A stretch of DNA of 64,000 bases from Flavobacterium luteum (lineage in GTDB: Bacteria > Bacteroidota > Bacteroidia > Flavobacteriales > Flavobacteriaceae), in NCBI RefSeq assembly GCF_008806775.1, contig NZ_WAEM01000007.1, positions 112,023 through 176,022 on the forward strand, read 5' to 3'. The translations under genes and the position numbers were made by a program. Under the pieces are notes generated by a model that saw only the letters and a program-made list of their open reading frames with translations, made no database searches and was not told the origin of the DNA. The number at the start of each line of letters is the position of its first letter. Position 1 is the first letter of the stretch. Shown here piece after piece: positions 24,832 through 34,363 of this stretch.

Positions 24832-26292
24832 TTAGTACACCAAAGTTTGAATAGCATGAGGTTGAATTTCAATTTCAGTAGCAACCATTCCAATACTAAG
24901 ATAGTATTTTACTTTTTTATTTTCTTGATTTATTACAATCGTAACTATTTTTCCATCCGGATTTAGAAATGAAGTAGTTAACAATATACTTCTACTTGCT
25001 AAACTACTAATTCTTTTGGCTCCTTTTTGAATGAATTTAGAAAAATGACCAATAAAATAATAAGAAGGTGTATAAATAAGTTCATCTTTACTTAAATCTG
25101 CGTGAATGGGTGAAAAACAAAAATTTTGAACATGATTTGGACCGCCGTTTTGATCTAAAAGAATATTCCAATCGGTCCAACCTACTGTTCCATTATTAAA
25201 ATCGTTAATCATAGATTTTCCATATCGTTCTCCGTTTGCCCAAAGTTGGTATTTTTTCGAATCAAATTTTTCGTTACACCCTTCGGTAAAAAGTAAATTT
25301 TTGTTTGGATACATTTCTTTGACTGCACCAACATTTTCAAACTTTGGCAATCCGCCAGTCCAAGTTTCATACCAATGAAAACCAATTCCCCAAACATATT
25401 TATTGGCTTCTGGATCATCAAGAATGGTGGTTACTCTTTGTGTGATTAAATCTCTATTGTGATCCCAAATAATTATTTTTTTATTTCCTAGACCTGCTTT
25501 TTTAAGTGTAGGTCCTAAGAAATTTTTTAGAAAATCACGTTCTTCTTCAGCGGTATAAATGCAGGATTCCCATCGCTGTTTCGCCATAGGCTCATTTTGT
25601 ATTGTTAATCCCCAAACAGTAATTCCTTCTTTTTGGAGTTCATTTATATATTTTACATAATAATTAGCCCAAGATTGATAATACTCTGGCAAAAGTTTTC
25701 CGCCTTGAAGTACATTGTTATTGTCTTTCATAAAAGCGGGCGGAGACCATGGACTAATATATAAAGAAGCTCTTTTACCAATTATTTCCATTGCTTTTTT
25801 TAGTAACGGAAGTCTGTATTTTTTATCAATAGCAATTGAAAAAGATTGAAGATCTTTATCACCTTCTGTTATGTAAGCATAACTTTTTGAACTAAAATCA
25901 CAGCTGTTCATATTTGTTCTAATAACCGAATACCCTATACCTTTATCAGAAGAAAAATAAGCATTTAAGAACTCTTCTTGCTTTTCTTTTGAAAGTTTTG
26001 CAAATACTTCTGCACTAGCGTCAGTAATAGCTCCCCCAATACCTAAAAATGTTTGAAATTGTTTATTAGGATTTACAAAAATACATATATCCGTTTCCAG
26101 TGGCTGATTGAACGCTTTAAATTTCAAATTTGAATTAGTTCTAGATAGTTTTAAACTAGTGCTATCAGCAGATGTAAATATTGTAACCGATTTGTTTTCT
26201 GTTGAAAATATACTTGGTAAAGATTCCTTTTTTTGTTGCGAAAAAACAATTGATACAACAAGTACCATCATTGGTATTATTACTACTCTCAT
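24832..26292 (-). CDS. GH30 family glycoside hydrolase, exported
   Basis: A 486-residue clan-A retaining glycosidase with signal peptide (MRVVIIPMMVLVVSIVFSQQ). GH30 hallmarks are FLGIGGAITDASAEVF near residues 82-97, YSVIRTNMNSCDFS, SPWSPPAFMKDN, acid/base E234 in TIQNEP, and nucleophile E337 in LLFTEG. The C-terminal ~60 residues form the beta-sandwich that packs on the barrel. Known GH30 activities include beta-1,6-glucanase and beta-glucosidase; beside GH16, GH17 and GH149 genes, a role in removing beta-1,6 branches of laminarin is likely. It is the last gene of the locus and a distant paralogue of 31588-33093. Confidence 0.92.
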   Translation of the reverse strand: MRVVIIPMMVLVVSIVFSQQKKESLPSIFSTENKSVTIFTSADSTSLKLSRTNSNLKFKAFNQPLETDICIFVNPNKQFQTFLGIGGAITDASAEVFAKLSKEKQEEFLNAYFSSDKGIGYSVIRTNMNSCDFSSKSYAYITEGDKDLQSFSIAIDKKYRLPLLKKAMEIIGKRASLYISPWSPPAFMKDNNNVLQGGKLLPEYYQSWANYYVKYINELQKEGITVWGLTIQNEPMAKQRWESCIYTAEEERDFLKNFLGPTLKKAGLGNKKIIIWDHNRDLITQRVTTILDDPEANKYVWGIGFHWYETWTGGLPKFENVGAVKEMYPNKNLLFTEGCNEKFDSKKYQLWANGERYGKSMINDFNNGTVGWTDWNILLDQNGGPNHVQNFCFSPIHADLSKDELIYTPSYYFIGHFSKFIQKGAKRISSLASRSILLTTSFLNPDGKIVTIVINQENKKVKYYLSIGMVATEIEIQPHAIQTLVY

Positions 26293-26390
26293 AAAATTAT
26301 ACTATTTTCAATAGTTTTATTAGTCCACTTTTTATTTAATTAGAGGTGTGAGGAAACTTTTTTGAATATTTAAATAAGCTGAATAAAACA

Positions 26391-26433
26391 AACCCATCGC
26401 GTGAATCTTAGTTTTAAATTTCACGAAACGGGT
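26391..26433 (-). other. Possible intercistronic hairpin between GH16 and GH30
   Basis: CGTGAA (26400-26405) pairs with TTCACG (26420-26425), extended after an internal loop by ACCC/GGGT (26392-26395 with 26430-26433). There is no T-run, so RNA processing or stability is more likely than termination. Weak evidence. Confidence 0.3.
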
Positions 26434-26473
26434 AGATAAAACTGAACTAAATATATACTCTGAAGGGTAGTTA

Positions 26474-28183
26474 CTATTTTTTTATAATCTTTAAATTTTG
26501 TATACCAAATGAATTTTTTACTTTTAAAAAGTAAATTCCTGACTTAAAAGCACTCATGTCTAAATCATGCGATGATTTCACTGTAGCTTCTGTTTGCTTT
26601 TTTCCCAAGACATCGGTCAAAGTGATTTCGTTTTGATCATCTAATAACCTTAAATACAATATGTTTTCTACAGGATTCGGAAAAAACGATTGCTTTAATT
26701 TAGAAGCAGTTTCTACTCCTAAAGAACAACTTTTGCCCACTTGATAAGAAAAATATTTAGTAACTGATTGTCCGCCTGCAAAAGCAAATTTAACACCATA
26801 ACTAATGTTTGAACCAATGGTTTGACCAGAAATAGTTGAGGTAAAAATATTTCCTGTTACATTTGTCATCTGTACTTCTGAAAAAGGAGATTCTTTCCAT
26901 AAAAATGCAACAACTCCTACTTTATTAGTATCTAAAAGTTCGAAAGTAATCTTAACATCTGTTCCTATGGTTTCGAAAGCATATTTATAACCTGTTGTAA
27001 ACGAACCTTGACCAGGTAAAGCCTGAGTATCATTTCCTGTGCATTCTAACTTTAAAGAAGTTTTTGCATTTAGTACAATTGGACTATTTTCCGCTGGTTT
27101 TCCTGACAAGTCGCTAGCAGTTACTGTGAAAATATAATTGGTATTTTGAGATAAGTTAGGAATAATTACCGATTTTTGAACCCCAGCCGGACTATATATG
27201 GTTTGTAAACCATTTCCGTAATCTATAGTGTAAACCATATTTCCTGAATCGTCGTCTGCATTTAAAACTAATTCAACAGAAGAACCTGTAACTTGTCCTA
27301 CAGTAGCTTTAAAATTAGTTGGTGCTTGAGTATCGATAGCCGTATTTTGATATATTCTTATATAATCGATTTCCATTGAAGCTTGAACAAAATTAGATGG
27401 AATAGTTCCCGCAAAACCGCCCATAGCAATGTTTAATAATATATATTGATCTTTATCAAATGGCCAAGTACTTGCATTTTTTACAGTAGGGTTGTAAGTG
27501 TAATAAACCACATCATCTAAAAGAAATGAAATTTGATTGGGTGACCAGTTCATGGAATAAATATGATAATTCTGAGCTATATCAGAGGCTTGAATTCCGC
27601 CTTTGTTAACGGTATTCCCATTTGAAGATGGAGTATGTATGGCTGAACCGATAAAATTTTTAGGTTTGTCTGGGAAAATTCCATGCTCCATAATATCAAG
27701 TTCGCCACAAGCTGGCCAACCTGTTGTTCCAAAATTTGAATCGAAAAATCCTCCGTCTTCATCTACATTTTTTCCTAATAACCATAGGGCAGGCCATGTA
27801 CCCGAATCGTTTGGTGCTTTGGCTCTAATGTCTACACGACCGTAGGTAAAGGCAAATTTAGAGTTTAATCGTGCCGATGTATATTGCTTTGTTACAAATT
27901 GACCATCGGTAAAGCTTTCTTTTTTTGCAATAATGTTTAAATTTCCATTATCTACAAAAGAGTTGTCCAAACGATTGGTGTAATGTTGCACTTCGTTATT
28001 AAACCAACTTCCTCCCGCAGGTATTTGTGTTTGATGAAACCAATTGTTAGAATTGACTACACCGCTGTTATCGAATTCATCAGACCAAACTAAGTCTTTA
28101 TAAACGATATCGACTTGTGCAAAACTGAATTGTCCTATTAATATAAATGCAAATAATAATTGTAATGTAGTGTTTTTTTTCAT
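26474..28183 (-). CDS. Secreted GH16 laminarinase with FN3-like domain and T9SS type-A tail
   Basis: A 569-residue endo-beta-1,3-glucanase. It starts with a signal peptide (MKKNTTLQLLFAFILIGQFSFA). The GH16 domain spans about 28-276 with the catalytic ExDxxE signature as ELDIME (E161, D163, E166). A fibronectin III-like domain follows (about 288-375), then a beta-sandwich module (about 378-480), then a C-terminal sorting domain of the Por/T9SS type-A class (FFPNPVENILYLRL to NLKIIKK, about 495-569). The last predicts export to the outside rather than retention as a lipoprotein, in contrast to the second GH16 (37922-38719). Acting on polymeric laminarin outside the cell is the likely role. Confidence 0.93.
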   Translation of the reverse strand: MKKNTTLQLLFAFILIGQFSFAQVDIVYKDLVWSDEFDNSGVVNSNNWFHQTQIPAGGSWFNNEVQHYTNRLDNSFVDNGNLNIIAKKESFTDGQFVTKQYTSARLNSKFAFTYGRVDIRAKAPNDSGTWPALWLLGKNVDEDGGFFDSNFGTTGWPACGELDIMEHGIFPDKPKNFIGSAIHTPSSNGNTVNKGGIQASDIAQNYHIYSMNWSPNQISFLLDDVVYYTYNPTVKNASTWPFDKDQYILLNIAMGGFAGTIPSNFVQASMEIDYIRIYQNTAIDTQAPTNFKATVGQVTGSSVELVLNADDDSGNMVYTIDYGNGLQTIYSPAGVQKSVIIPNLSQNTNYIFTVTASDLSGKPAENSPIVLNAKTSLKLECTGNDTQALPGQGSFTTGYKYAFETIGTDVKITFELLDTNKVGVVAFLWKESPFSEVQMTNVTGNIFTSTISGQTIGSNISYGVKFAFAGGQSVTKYFSYQVGKSCSLGVETASKLKQSFFPNPVENILYLRLLDDQNEITLTDVLGKKQTEATVKSSHDLDMSAFKSGIYFLKVKNSFGIQNLKIIKK

Positions 28184-28247
28184 GATTTTTTTTTGTTCAC
28201 AATGTTTCTCAAATGAACTTGATTAGTATTAATTTAATTAGTTGTAA

Positions 28248-29174
28248 TTAGTATTTTAATTTTTCATTTTTATCCCAAATTCCCCAATAGGCTCCAACCT
28301 CTCCTTCGGCTCCTACTTTCCAAGATTCGTCAAAAGAAGAGAAATAGAAAATATCAATATTTTCTTTTTGAGACCAGAGTTGGGTGTTTATAAAATATTT
28401 TATAGCGTTTTCTGTAGATGGATGAGAGCCTTTAAAACTTTCGCCTTTGCTTGGCCATCCCGTTTCAGTGATAATTACTTTTTTTCCATTACCAGCATGC
28501 AAGGCTTGATGGTACATTTGATTCATGTGTCCTAATGAATATTCGAGATCGCAACCTTCCCAATACGGATAGCAATTGGTTAAAATAAGATCACAAGCTG
28601 CTGTTATTCTTGGTTTTATAGAAAACTCGTAATAGGCATCTACATAACCTACTGGTATAGTTTCAGGAATAGCGGCTTTTACTCTACTAATAAAATCTAA
28701 AAGTTCATCTTCTGATAAATCTTTACGATACATCACTTCATTACCTACAGCAGCAATATCAACAAAACCTTTATTAGCTAATTTTATTAATCCTTCAATC
28801 TCTCTTTCATTTATTTCTGGATCATCCCCTAGCCATGCTCCTACTAATGTTTTAATCCCATATTCTTTGGCAATAACTGGAATAAATTCGTTCCCTTCGG
28901 TACATGAAAACGAACGTACCCATTTGGTATAAGGCGCAATAATTTTCATTCTTCGTCGAACTTGTTCTTCAGTAATGATATCACCAGGCTGCTGACCGTC
29001 TTCATAAAGGCTAAAACAAAGCCCATGCATTCCTGTTTTTAACACTTGACCAAAAAGATCAATTAATTGCTCAGGAGATTGATTGGAATAATCAACACCG
29101 TTAAAATAATCTACTTGCTTAGTTTCATCAAAATTAATTTGATAAAGCGAATCTTCTTTTCTTCTAAATGACAT
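28248..29174 (-). CDS. Cytoplasmic GH17-like beta-1,3-glucan-active enzyme
   Basis: The 308-residue protein is a stand-alone GH17-like TIM barrel. The acid/base is E146 in VGNEVM and the nucleophile E237 in IITETGWPS. It ends in FDESWKVGAEGEVGAYWG. There is no signal peptide, so it should work in the cytoplasm. It is clearly homologous over its full length to the C-terminal domain of the symporter fusion encoded immediately upstream, with which it overlaps by 11 bases (ATG at 29174, upstream stop at 29164), indicating tandem duplication and translational coupling. GH17 enzymes hydrolyse or transglycosylate beta-1,3-glucan; which of these applies cannot be told from sequence. Confidence 0.88.
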   Translation of the reverse strand: MSFRRKEDSLYQINFDETKQVDYFNGVDYSNQSPEQLIDLFGQVLKTGMHGLCFSLYEDGQQPGDIITEEQVRRRMKIIAPYTKWVRSFSCTEGNEFIPVIAKEYGIKTLVGAWLGDDPEINEREIEGLIKLANKGFVDIAAVGNEVMYRKDLSEDELLDFISRVKAAIPETIPVGYVDAYYEFSIKPRITAACDLILTNCYPYWEGCDLEYSLGHMNQMYHQALHAGNGKKVIITETGWPSKGESFKGSHPSTENAIKYFINTQLWSQKENIDIFYFSSFDESWKVGAEGEVGAYWGIWDKNEKLKY

Positions 29175-31542
29175 TTGTTCTTATTTTAGTATCAAACTTT
29201 AGTTTTTCATTTTTATCCCAAATTCCCCATGCTGTTCCTACTTCGCCTTCCTGATTTATTTTCCAAGATTCATCAAAAGATGAAAAGTAGAAGAGCTCAA
29301 TGTTTTTATTTTTAGCCCATTCTTGAACAGCAATAAAATAGTTCATAGCATTTACATTTGAAGGTTTTGCTGCTTCAACAGGTTCCCCAGTGCTCGGCCA
29401 GCCTGTTTCTGTAATGATTACTTTTTTTCCTTTAGCTACACCTTGGGTTAATTCAATCATTTGATCTAAATATGAGATAGCATATTGATTGTCTGCCCCC
29501 TCCCAGAAAGGATAACAGTTTGCTAAAATAACATCGCAAGCATCTACTAAAGCAGGTCGGTCAAGAAACTGATAGTAGGCATCTACATATCCAACAGGAA
29601 TAGAAACAGGTAGCGCTTGTCTTACTCTTTTTATATATTGTAATAACTCTTGCTCTGCAATTTCTCCACGATGCAACACTTCATTTCCTATAGCGGCAAT
29701 ATTTACTAAACCTGCATTTGCTAAAGCAATAAGCGAATTAATTTCTCTTTCATTTCGTTCTTTATCATCACTAATCCATGCACCTACAACAGTTTTTAAT
29801 CCTTTTAGACGAGCAATTTCTGGAATAAGTTCGTTTCCTTCTGAACAAGAAAAAGTTCTAATCCATTGTGTATAGGGACTAATGATATCAAGTCTTTTAT
29901 TAATCTGACTTTCTGATAAAATATCACCTGCTTTTTGTCCTTCAACGTAAGGACTAAAACACAAACCGTGTAAACCGCTATTTAGAATTTCTGAAAACTG
30001 CTCTCTAATTTCAGTTTCACTTTTTGAACTTAAATCTATACCGCTAATGGAATTTATAGCACTTCCGTTTTTCCCTAATGATAGTAATTTTCCTGAAAGG
30101 TACGCTGAAGATTGTTTTTTGCCTTGTGCCTTTCTTTTGTCAATAAGATCTCTCACTTCTAATGCTTTTGCTTCATCAATGTCATAATCTTTCATTGCCC
30201 AAATAGCAGTTAAAGTGCCAAGTATCGGAATTCCTACAAAGAAAATTCTTAACCAAAACATGGTTTCGTCTGTTTGTGTAGCTGCATTCGATTGAAAACT
30301 AACCAAGGAAAGAATTATACCACTTAATAATCCTGCCACAGCAGTTCCAAATTTTACCATCCACCAATAAATAGCACCTAAACTTCCTTCTCTTCTTTTG
30401 CCCGTATTTAATTCATCTATATCAATTACATCTGACGTCATTGACATCATTAAGGTAAAAAGACTACCTATACCAAATGAAAAGAATGGGAGCGCAAAAA
30501 GAAACAAATAAGGTTTACCTGGTACAAAAAGTAAAAAAAGTAAAATATAGCCTATTATTGAAATACCTTGAGAAAGTAAAAATGCTTTCTTTTTCCCCAT
30601 AACTTTGGACATTTTTGCAACAATAGGAATCACAACAATAGTGGTTATAATTGCTCCTACACATCCGAATAATGTTGGCCATAATCCAAACCCTTCTTCA
30701 TTTCCTTTGAACAAGTAATATTTGATAATGAAGTAGGAAAAACCAGCTGTAGTTTGAAAAGCATTAAAAATTAAGAAAGTTGCAATACAAATTTTTCTGA
30801 AAGGCTTAATCTCTATTGAAGCTTTTAATCCTTCTTTAATTTCTCCAAAACTACCTAAAATTCCTTTAAAATCTATTGGACTATAATTTTCGTTTAATGT
30901 AGATTTACTTGGAATAAAAAATGCGGGAATAGCCGCTAAAATGGTGCAGCCAACAGCTACATACACAGACAAGGTTCTTACAGCTACATCACTAGAAGAA
31001 AACAACGATTTATCGGCCATTAACACCCAAAACCAAGGCGCAACAACCCAAGCTAACTGACCAATAAGTTGAGAGGTAGCCATAATGTTGGTCCGCTCGT
31101 GAAAATCATCACTCATTTCGTAGCCCATTGCTACGTAAGGAATACTGAATATGGTCAATCCAGAATAAAATATGAGTGAAATAACTAAAAAGTACCAAAA
31201 ATTGTAAGTAACACCATTTTCAACATACAATTGCCACATTAATGCAAATGAAATTCCTAAAATAATGGCACCTGCTAATACATATTGTCTGCGTCTGCCC
31301 CATTTTGATTTTGTATTATCGCTTACATATCCCATAATAAGATCAAATAAAGCATCATAAAACTTTGGAATAAAATAGGTTAACCCAAGCAATAATCCGC
31401 TAAAGCCTAGTTTTTCTACTAATACAACTGTAAAAATACCAATCATTGCAGGGAACATTTGGTTGGCTAACATTCCTAATCCAAAGGCGATTTTTTGACC
31501 CATTGGAACTTTAAGATTCGGGGTTGTATTTTGATTTGACAT
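29164..31542 (-). CDS. Sugar:cation symporter (GPH/MFS type) fused to a GH17-like domain
   Basis: A 792-residue two-domain protein. Residues ~10-465 are a 12-TM transporter of the glycoside-pentoside-hexuronide (MelB-like) type, with the cytoplasmic loop signature GYVSDNTKSKWGRRRQYVL and a second IDIDELNTGKRREG segment. After a short Lys/Gln-rich linker, residues ~485-792 form a GH17-like barrel with both catalytic glutamates kept (E621 in GNEV, E712 in TETGWP). With an even number of TM helices and no N-terminal signal, the GH17 part should lie on the cytoplasmic side. Imported gluco-oligosaccharides would thus meet the enzyme at the exit of the carrier. The stop overlaps the start of the stand-alone GH17 by 11 bases. 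No frameshift or truncation is seen. Confidence 0.9.
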   Translation of the reverse strand: MSNQNTTPNLKVPMGQKIAFGLGMLANQMFPAMIGIFTVVLVEKLGFSGLLLGLTYFIPKFYDALFDLIMGYVSDNTKSKWGRRRQYVLAGAIILGISFALMWQLYVENGVTYNFWYFLVISLIFYSGLTIFSIPYVAMGYEMSDDFHERTNIMATSQLIGQLAWVVAPWFWVLMADKSLFSSSDVAVRTLSVYVAVGCTILAAIPAFFIPSKSTLNENYSPIDFKGILGSFGEIKEGLKASIEIKPFRKICIATFLIFNAFQTTAGFSYFIIKYYLFKGNEEGFGLWPTLFGCVGAIITTIVVIPIVAKMSKVMGKKKAFLLSQGISIIGYILLFLLFVPGKPYLFLFALPFFSFGIGSLFTLMMSMTSDVIDIDELNTGKRREGSLGAIYWWMVKFGTAVAGLLSGIILSLVSFQSNAATQTDETMFWLRIFFVGIPILGTLTAIWAMKDYDIDEAKALEVRDLIDKRKAQGKKQSSAYLSGKLLSLGKNGSAINSISGIDLSSKSETEIREQFSEILNSGLHGLCFSPYVEGQKAGDILSESQINKRLDIISPYTQWIRTFSCSEGNELIPEIARLKGLKTVVGAWISDDKERNEREINSLIALANAGLVNIAAIGNEVLHRGEIAEQELLQYIKRVRQALPVSIPVGYVDAYYQFLDRPALVDACDVILANCYPFWEGADNQYAISYLDQMIELTQGVAKGKKVIITETGWPSTGEPVEAAKPSNVNAMNYFIAVQEWAKNKNIELFYFSSFDESWKINQEGEVGTAWGIWDKNEKLKFDTKIRTNVI

Positions 31543-31587
31543 AATATATTGGTTATTTGATGGTTATTTTTTTTGTATTAAATTCGT

Positions 31588-33093
31588 TTACGGATTGATT
31601 ATTATAGTTTGTAAAGCTTGTGCATTAATTGAAATACTTTTTGTTTTCTTATTTAATTGTAAAGAAATATTTTGTTTTTCTGATGTTGGATTAAAAACGA
31701 CTACTGCAATTGTACCATCAAGATTTTTTACAGCAGTAGTAATTATCTCTTTGTGATTTATGGTACATCCAATTTTTACGGCACCAGGTCTCATATATTT
31801 GCTAAAATGAGCCAGCGTATAGTATAAAGGAGTAAAATAGACTTCATCTTTATTGACATCTACAATTACAGGAGCAACGCACCAGTTTTTGAACCAATTT
31901 GGACCTCCACCAGTATCTAAAACCATATTCCAATCCACCCAGCCATCGACCCAGTTATTCAAACAACCTATAATATCATTGGCATAACGATTAACAGGAG
32001 CATATTTTGGATGCAAATATTTTTCCTTTTCACTTGCCCAATCCCAACCCCAATCGGTAGCTTCTTTTTTCCAATACCAAGCATCATCTTGCCAATGCGG
32101 AATTTCAGAGTCTACGCAAGCTTCGGTTTGAATTAAATATTTATTTGGTGCTTTTTTGTGTGCATATTTTAAATCTTCAGGGAAAACTTCATAAGTGCTT
32201 TCATACCAATGTACCGCTAAACCATCATAATATTTAGACGATTTTTCATCTTCATACATTACGTCAACCCATTCTTTTATTCCAGCTCTGTTTTGATCAT
32301 AGCCTAATATTTTTACATCACCCCAACCCTCTTTTTCTAATTTTGGTCCAAGATGATTCTGAACAAAACCGGTCATTTCTTTTGGTGAAAACAGCGTACT
32401 TTCCCAGTTATTGCCATTGCCATGTGGCTCATTTATAACGGTTACACCCCATATATTGATTCCTTCTTTTTTGTATGCATCTAAATATTTTGAAAAATAT
32501 AACGCAAACGAATCATTAAATTCTGGTAACAATTTTCCTCCTACATATTTTTTGTTGTCTTTCATCCAAGGTGGAGCTGTCCATGGTGAAGCAATAATAT
32601 TAAACCCTTCTTTAGAAATAGCTTTCGCTTCTAAAATCATTGGGATTAAATCTGATTTATCATCTTCAATAGTAAAATTTTCTAATGATACATCATTTTC
32701 AACTTTAGCATAAGTGTAATTGCTTAACGAAAAATCACATGAAGCAATATGTGTTCTTGTCAATGAATAATTGGCACCTTGCTCACTAAAATAAGCATCG
32801 AGTATTTTTTTACGATTAACAGCACTCAATCGATTGAGTAAAGAGGCCGAAGCTTCAGTAAAAGACCCTCCAAAACCAGTAATCGTTTGGAATTTATCTT
32901 CAGGGTTTAGGTTGATTAACACTGAGCTTTCGTTTTTAGAAAACTCAGTTATTTTTGTTAAAGAATTACCTTGTTCAGAAGTTTCATAGACTTCAACATT
33001 TAAATCTTTTGATACTTTACAACTATTCAATGTGAATGCCATAATAAAAAATAGTATTAAAAATTGATATCGATATATTTTATACTTTTTCAT
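31588..33093 (-). CDS. GH30 family glycoside hydrolase, lipoprotein
   Basis: A 501-residue GH30 enzyme. The N-terminus ends in a lipobox (TLNSC, C25), so it is a lipoprotein, possibly surface-exposed. GH30 motifs are TGFGGSFTEASASL, SPWTAPPWMKDN, acid/base E222 in VINEP and nucleophile E324 in IQTEAC. Its likely substrate is the beta-1,6-linked branch of laminarin or gentio-oligosaccharides, inferred from the neighbours. It begins 6 bases after the GH17 lipoprotein gene stop and ends 45 bases before the symporter fusion. Similar but not identical to the exported GH30 at 24832-26292; the two may differ in location (lipoprotein versus soluble). Confidence 0.92.
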   Translation of the reverse strand: MKKYKIYRYQFLILFFIMAFTLNSCKVSKDLNVEVYETSEQGNSLTKITEFSKNESSVLINLNPEDKFQTITGFGGSFTEASASLLNRLSAVNRKKILDAYFSEQGANYSLTRTHIASCDFSLSNYTYAKVENDVSLENFTIEDDKSDLIPMILEAKAISKEGFNIIASPWTAPPWMKDNKKYVGGKLLPEFNDSFALYFSKYLDAYKKEGINIWGVTVINEPHGNGNNWESTLFSPKEMTGFVQNHLGPKLEKEGWGDVKILGYDQNRAGIKEWVDVMYEDEKSSKYYDGLAVHWYESTYEVFPEDLKYAHKKAPNKYLIQTEACVDSEIPHWQDDAWYWKKEATDWGWDWASEKEKYLHPKYAPVNRYANDIIGCLNNWVDGWVDWNMVLDTGGGPNWFKNWCVAPVIVDVNKDEVYFTPLYYTLAHFSKYMRPGAVKIGCTINHKEIITTAVKNLDGTIAVVVFNPTSEKQNISLQLNKKTKSISINAQALQTIIINP

Positions 33094-33099
33094 TAAAAA

Positions 33100-34359
33100 T
33101 TAATTTTTAATCAATGTGGCTGGTGTTTTAACATCTAACCATAAAGCATCTAGATTACCATTATAGGTTTTTGTAATGGGTTTACCATCACGAGTTAATC
33201 CTTTGAAAACTCCTTTATCAACTAAGTCCCATAAGGCATATTTAGCTTGCGATTGTAGAGTTATTAATCCGAAATGATTTTCTGAACCCATTTCGTTCCC
33301 ACTATCTTTCCATTGTTCGTCAAAAGCTTCAAAATAAAACAGAGAAATACCTTCTTTGTTTGTCCATTCTCTCATCAATTTATAAAATAAAGCCGATTTA
33401 TATTCGTCGGTAGCTCGTGACCCAGAATTACCATACAAATCATTACACATAGTGGCCCAACCCGATTCTCCTATGTGCACAGGCTTATTTACACCTAAAG
33501 ATTTCATATAAATAGCCACACTTCTATATTGTGAAATAGCGTAATCTCTTGACCGAATCATTGCTGCGTCAATTTTTTCGCGCTCAGTTAAATGATCTTC
33601 ATTTGACTTTGTTCCCCAAAACACAGGATGATAATGTGTATCGTGCATTGGATAAGTGTGCATCGAAATGTAATCAACAGCTTTAATCAATTGATTTAAA
33701 TCTTCAACATGATACTCGGCATCACCACCGCCCCAAGAAGCAAAATTATCAGAACTTGTTATCCATAATTCTTTAGGTAATTTTTCTTCTTTCTTAAGAT
33801 TTTGCAAATGATTGACCCACTTTAAAATGATATTTGGAGTTACATAATAACTTGCCGCCCATTTTACCATAGCTTCGTTTCCTACTGCTATAACCTTAAT
33901 AATTTCTGGATATTCATTTGTTAATCGAACTGCTTCTTTAATCTCAACAGCATTTCGTTCACTTTCTTCGTTATGGATTGGCTTATATTCTGTCCATGCA
34001 TTTTTACAATCGATCCAAGCGCCTAACATGACATACATTTCAAAGTTAGCATCTTCCTTTTTTAATGCTCTTATCGCTTCTAATAAATTAGCTACTTCTT
34101 CATGATGCACATTATAAGTTCTTAGAACTTTAATATCCATTGCCGATAAAATCCTCAAATCTTCTTTTATTTGAAAAATCGTTGGCACAACATCTCTTGT
34201 TTTAGTTCTATATCCGCCGTAACTTATGGCTTGATAGTTTGAATTTCCTAATATATCTTTTGCCGTAATTGTTACAGTTTTCTTTGAATTCATATATTTT
34301 TTACTACAAGAAAATAATGTTATTACTGATAAAAGTGATATAACAATTATTTTTTTCAT
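33100..34359 (-). CDS. GH17-like lipoprotein
   Basis: A 419-residue protein with a lipobox (TLFSC, C18). The barrel carries AVGNEAM with likely acid/base E162 and HIGESGW with likely nucleophile E298, the GH17 pattern, though overall it is divergent from the two cytoplasmic GH17-like domains of this locus. After the barrel, a 40-residue tail includes FKGLTRDGKPITKTY. Being a lipoprotein, it would act in the periplasm or on the cell surface, giving the locus GH17-type activity both outside and inside the inner membrane. It starts 4 bases after the GH149 stop and ends 6 bases before GH30: strict co-transcription. Confidence 0.87.
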   Translation of the reverse strand: MKKIIVISLLSVITLFSCSKKYMNSKKTVTITAKDILGNSNYQAISYGGYRTKTRDVVPTIFQIKEDLRILSAMDIKVLRTYNVHHEEVANLLEAIRALKKEDANFEMYVMLGAWIDCKNAWTEYKPIHNEESERNAVEIKEAVRLTNEYPEIIKVIAVGNEAMVKWAASYYVTPNIILKWVNHLQNLKKEEKLPKELWITSSDNFASWGGGDAEYHVEDLNQLIKAVDYISMHTYPMHDTHYHPVFWGTKSNEDHLTEREKIDAAMIRSRDYAISQYRSVAIYMKSLGVNKPVHIGESGWATMCNDLYGNSGSRATDEYKSALFYKLMREWTNKEGISLFYFEAFDEQWKDSGNEMGSENHFGLITLQSQAKYALWDLVDKGVFKGLTRDGKPITKTYNGNLDALWLDVKTPATLIKN

Positions 34360-34363
34360 TTAC

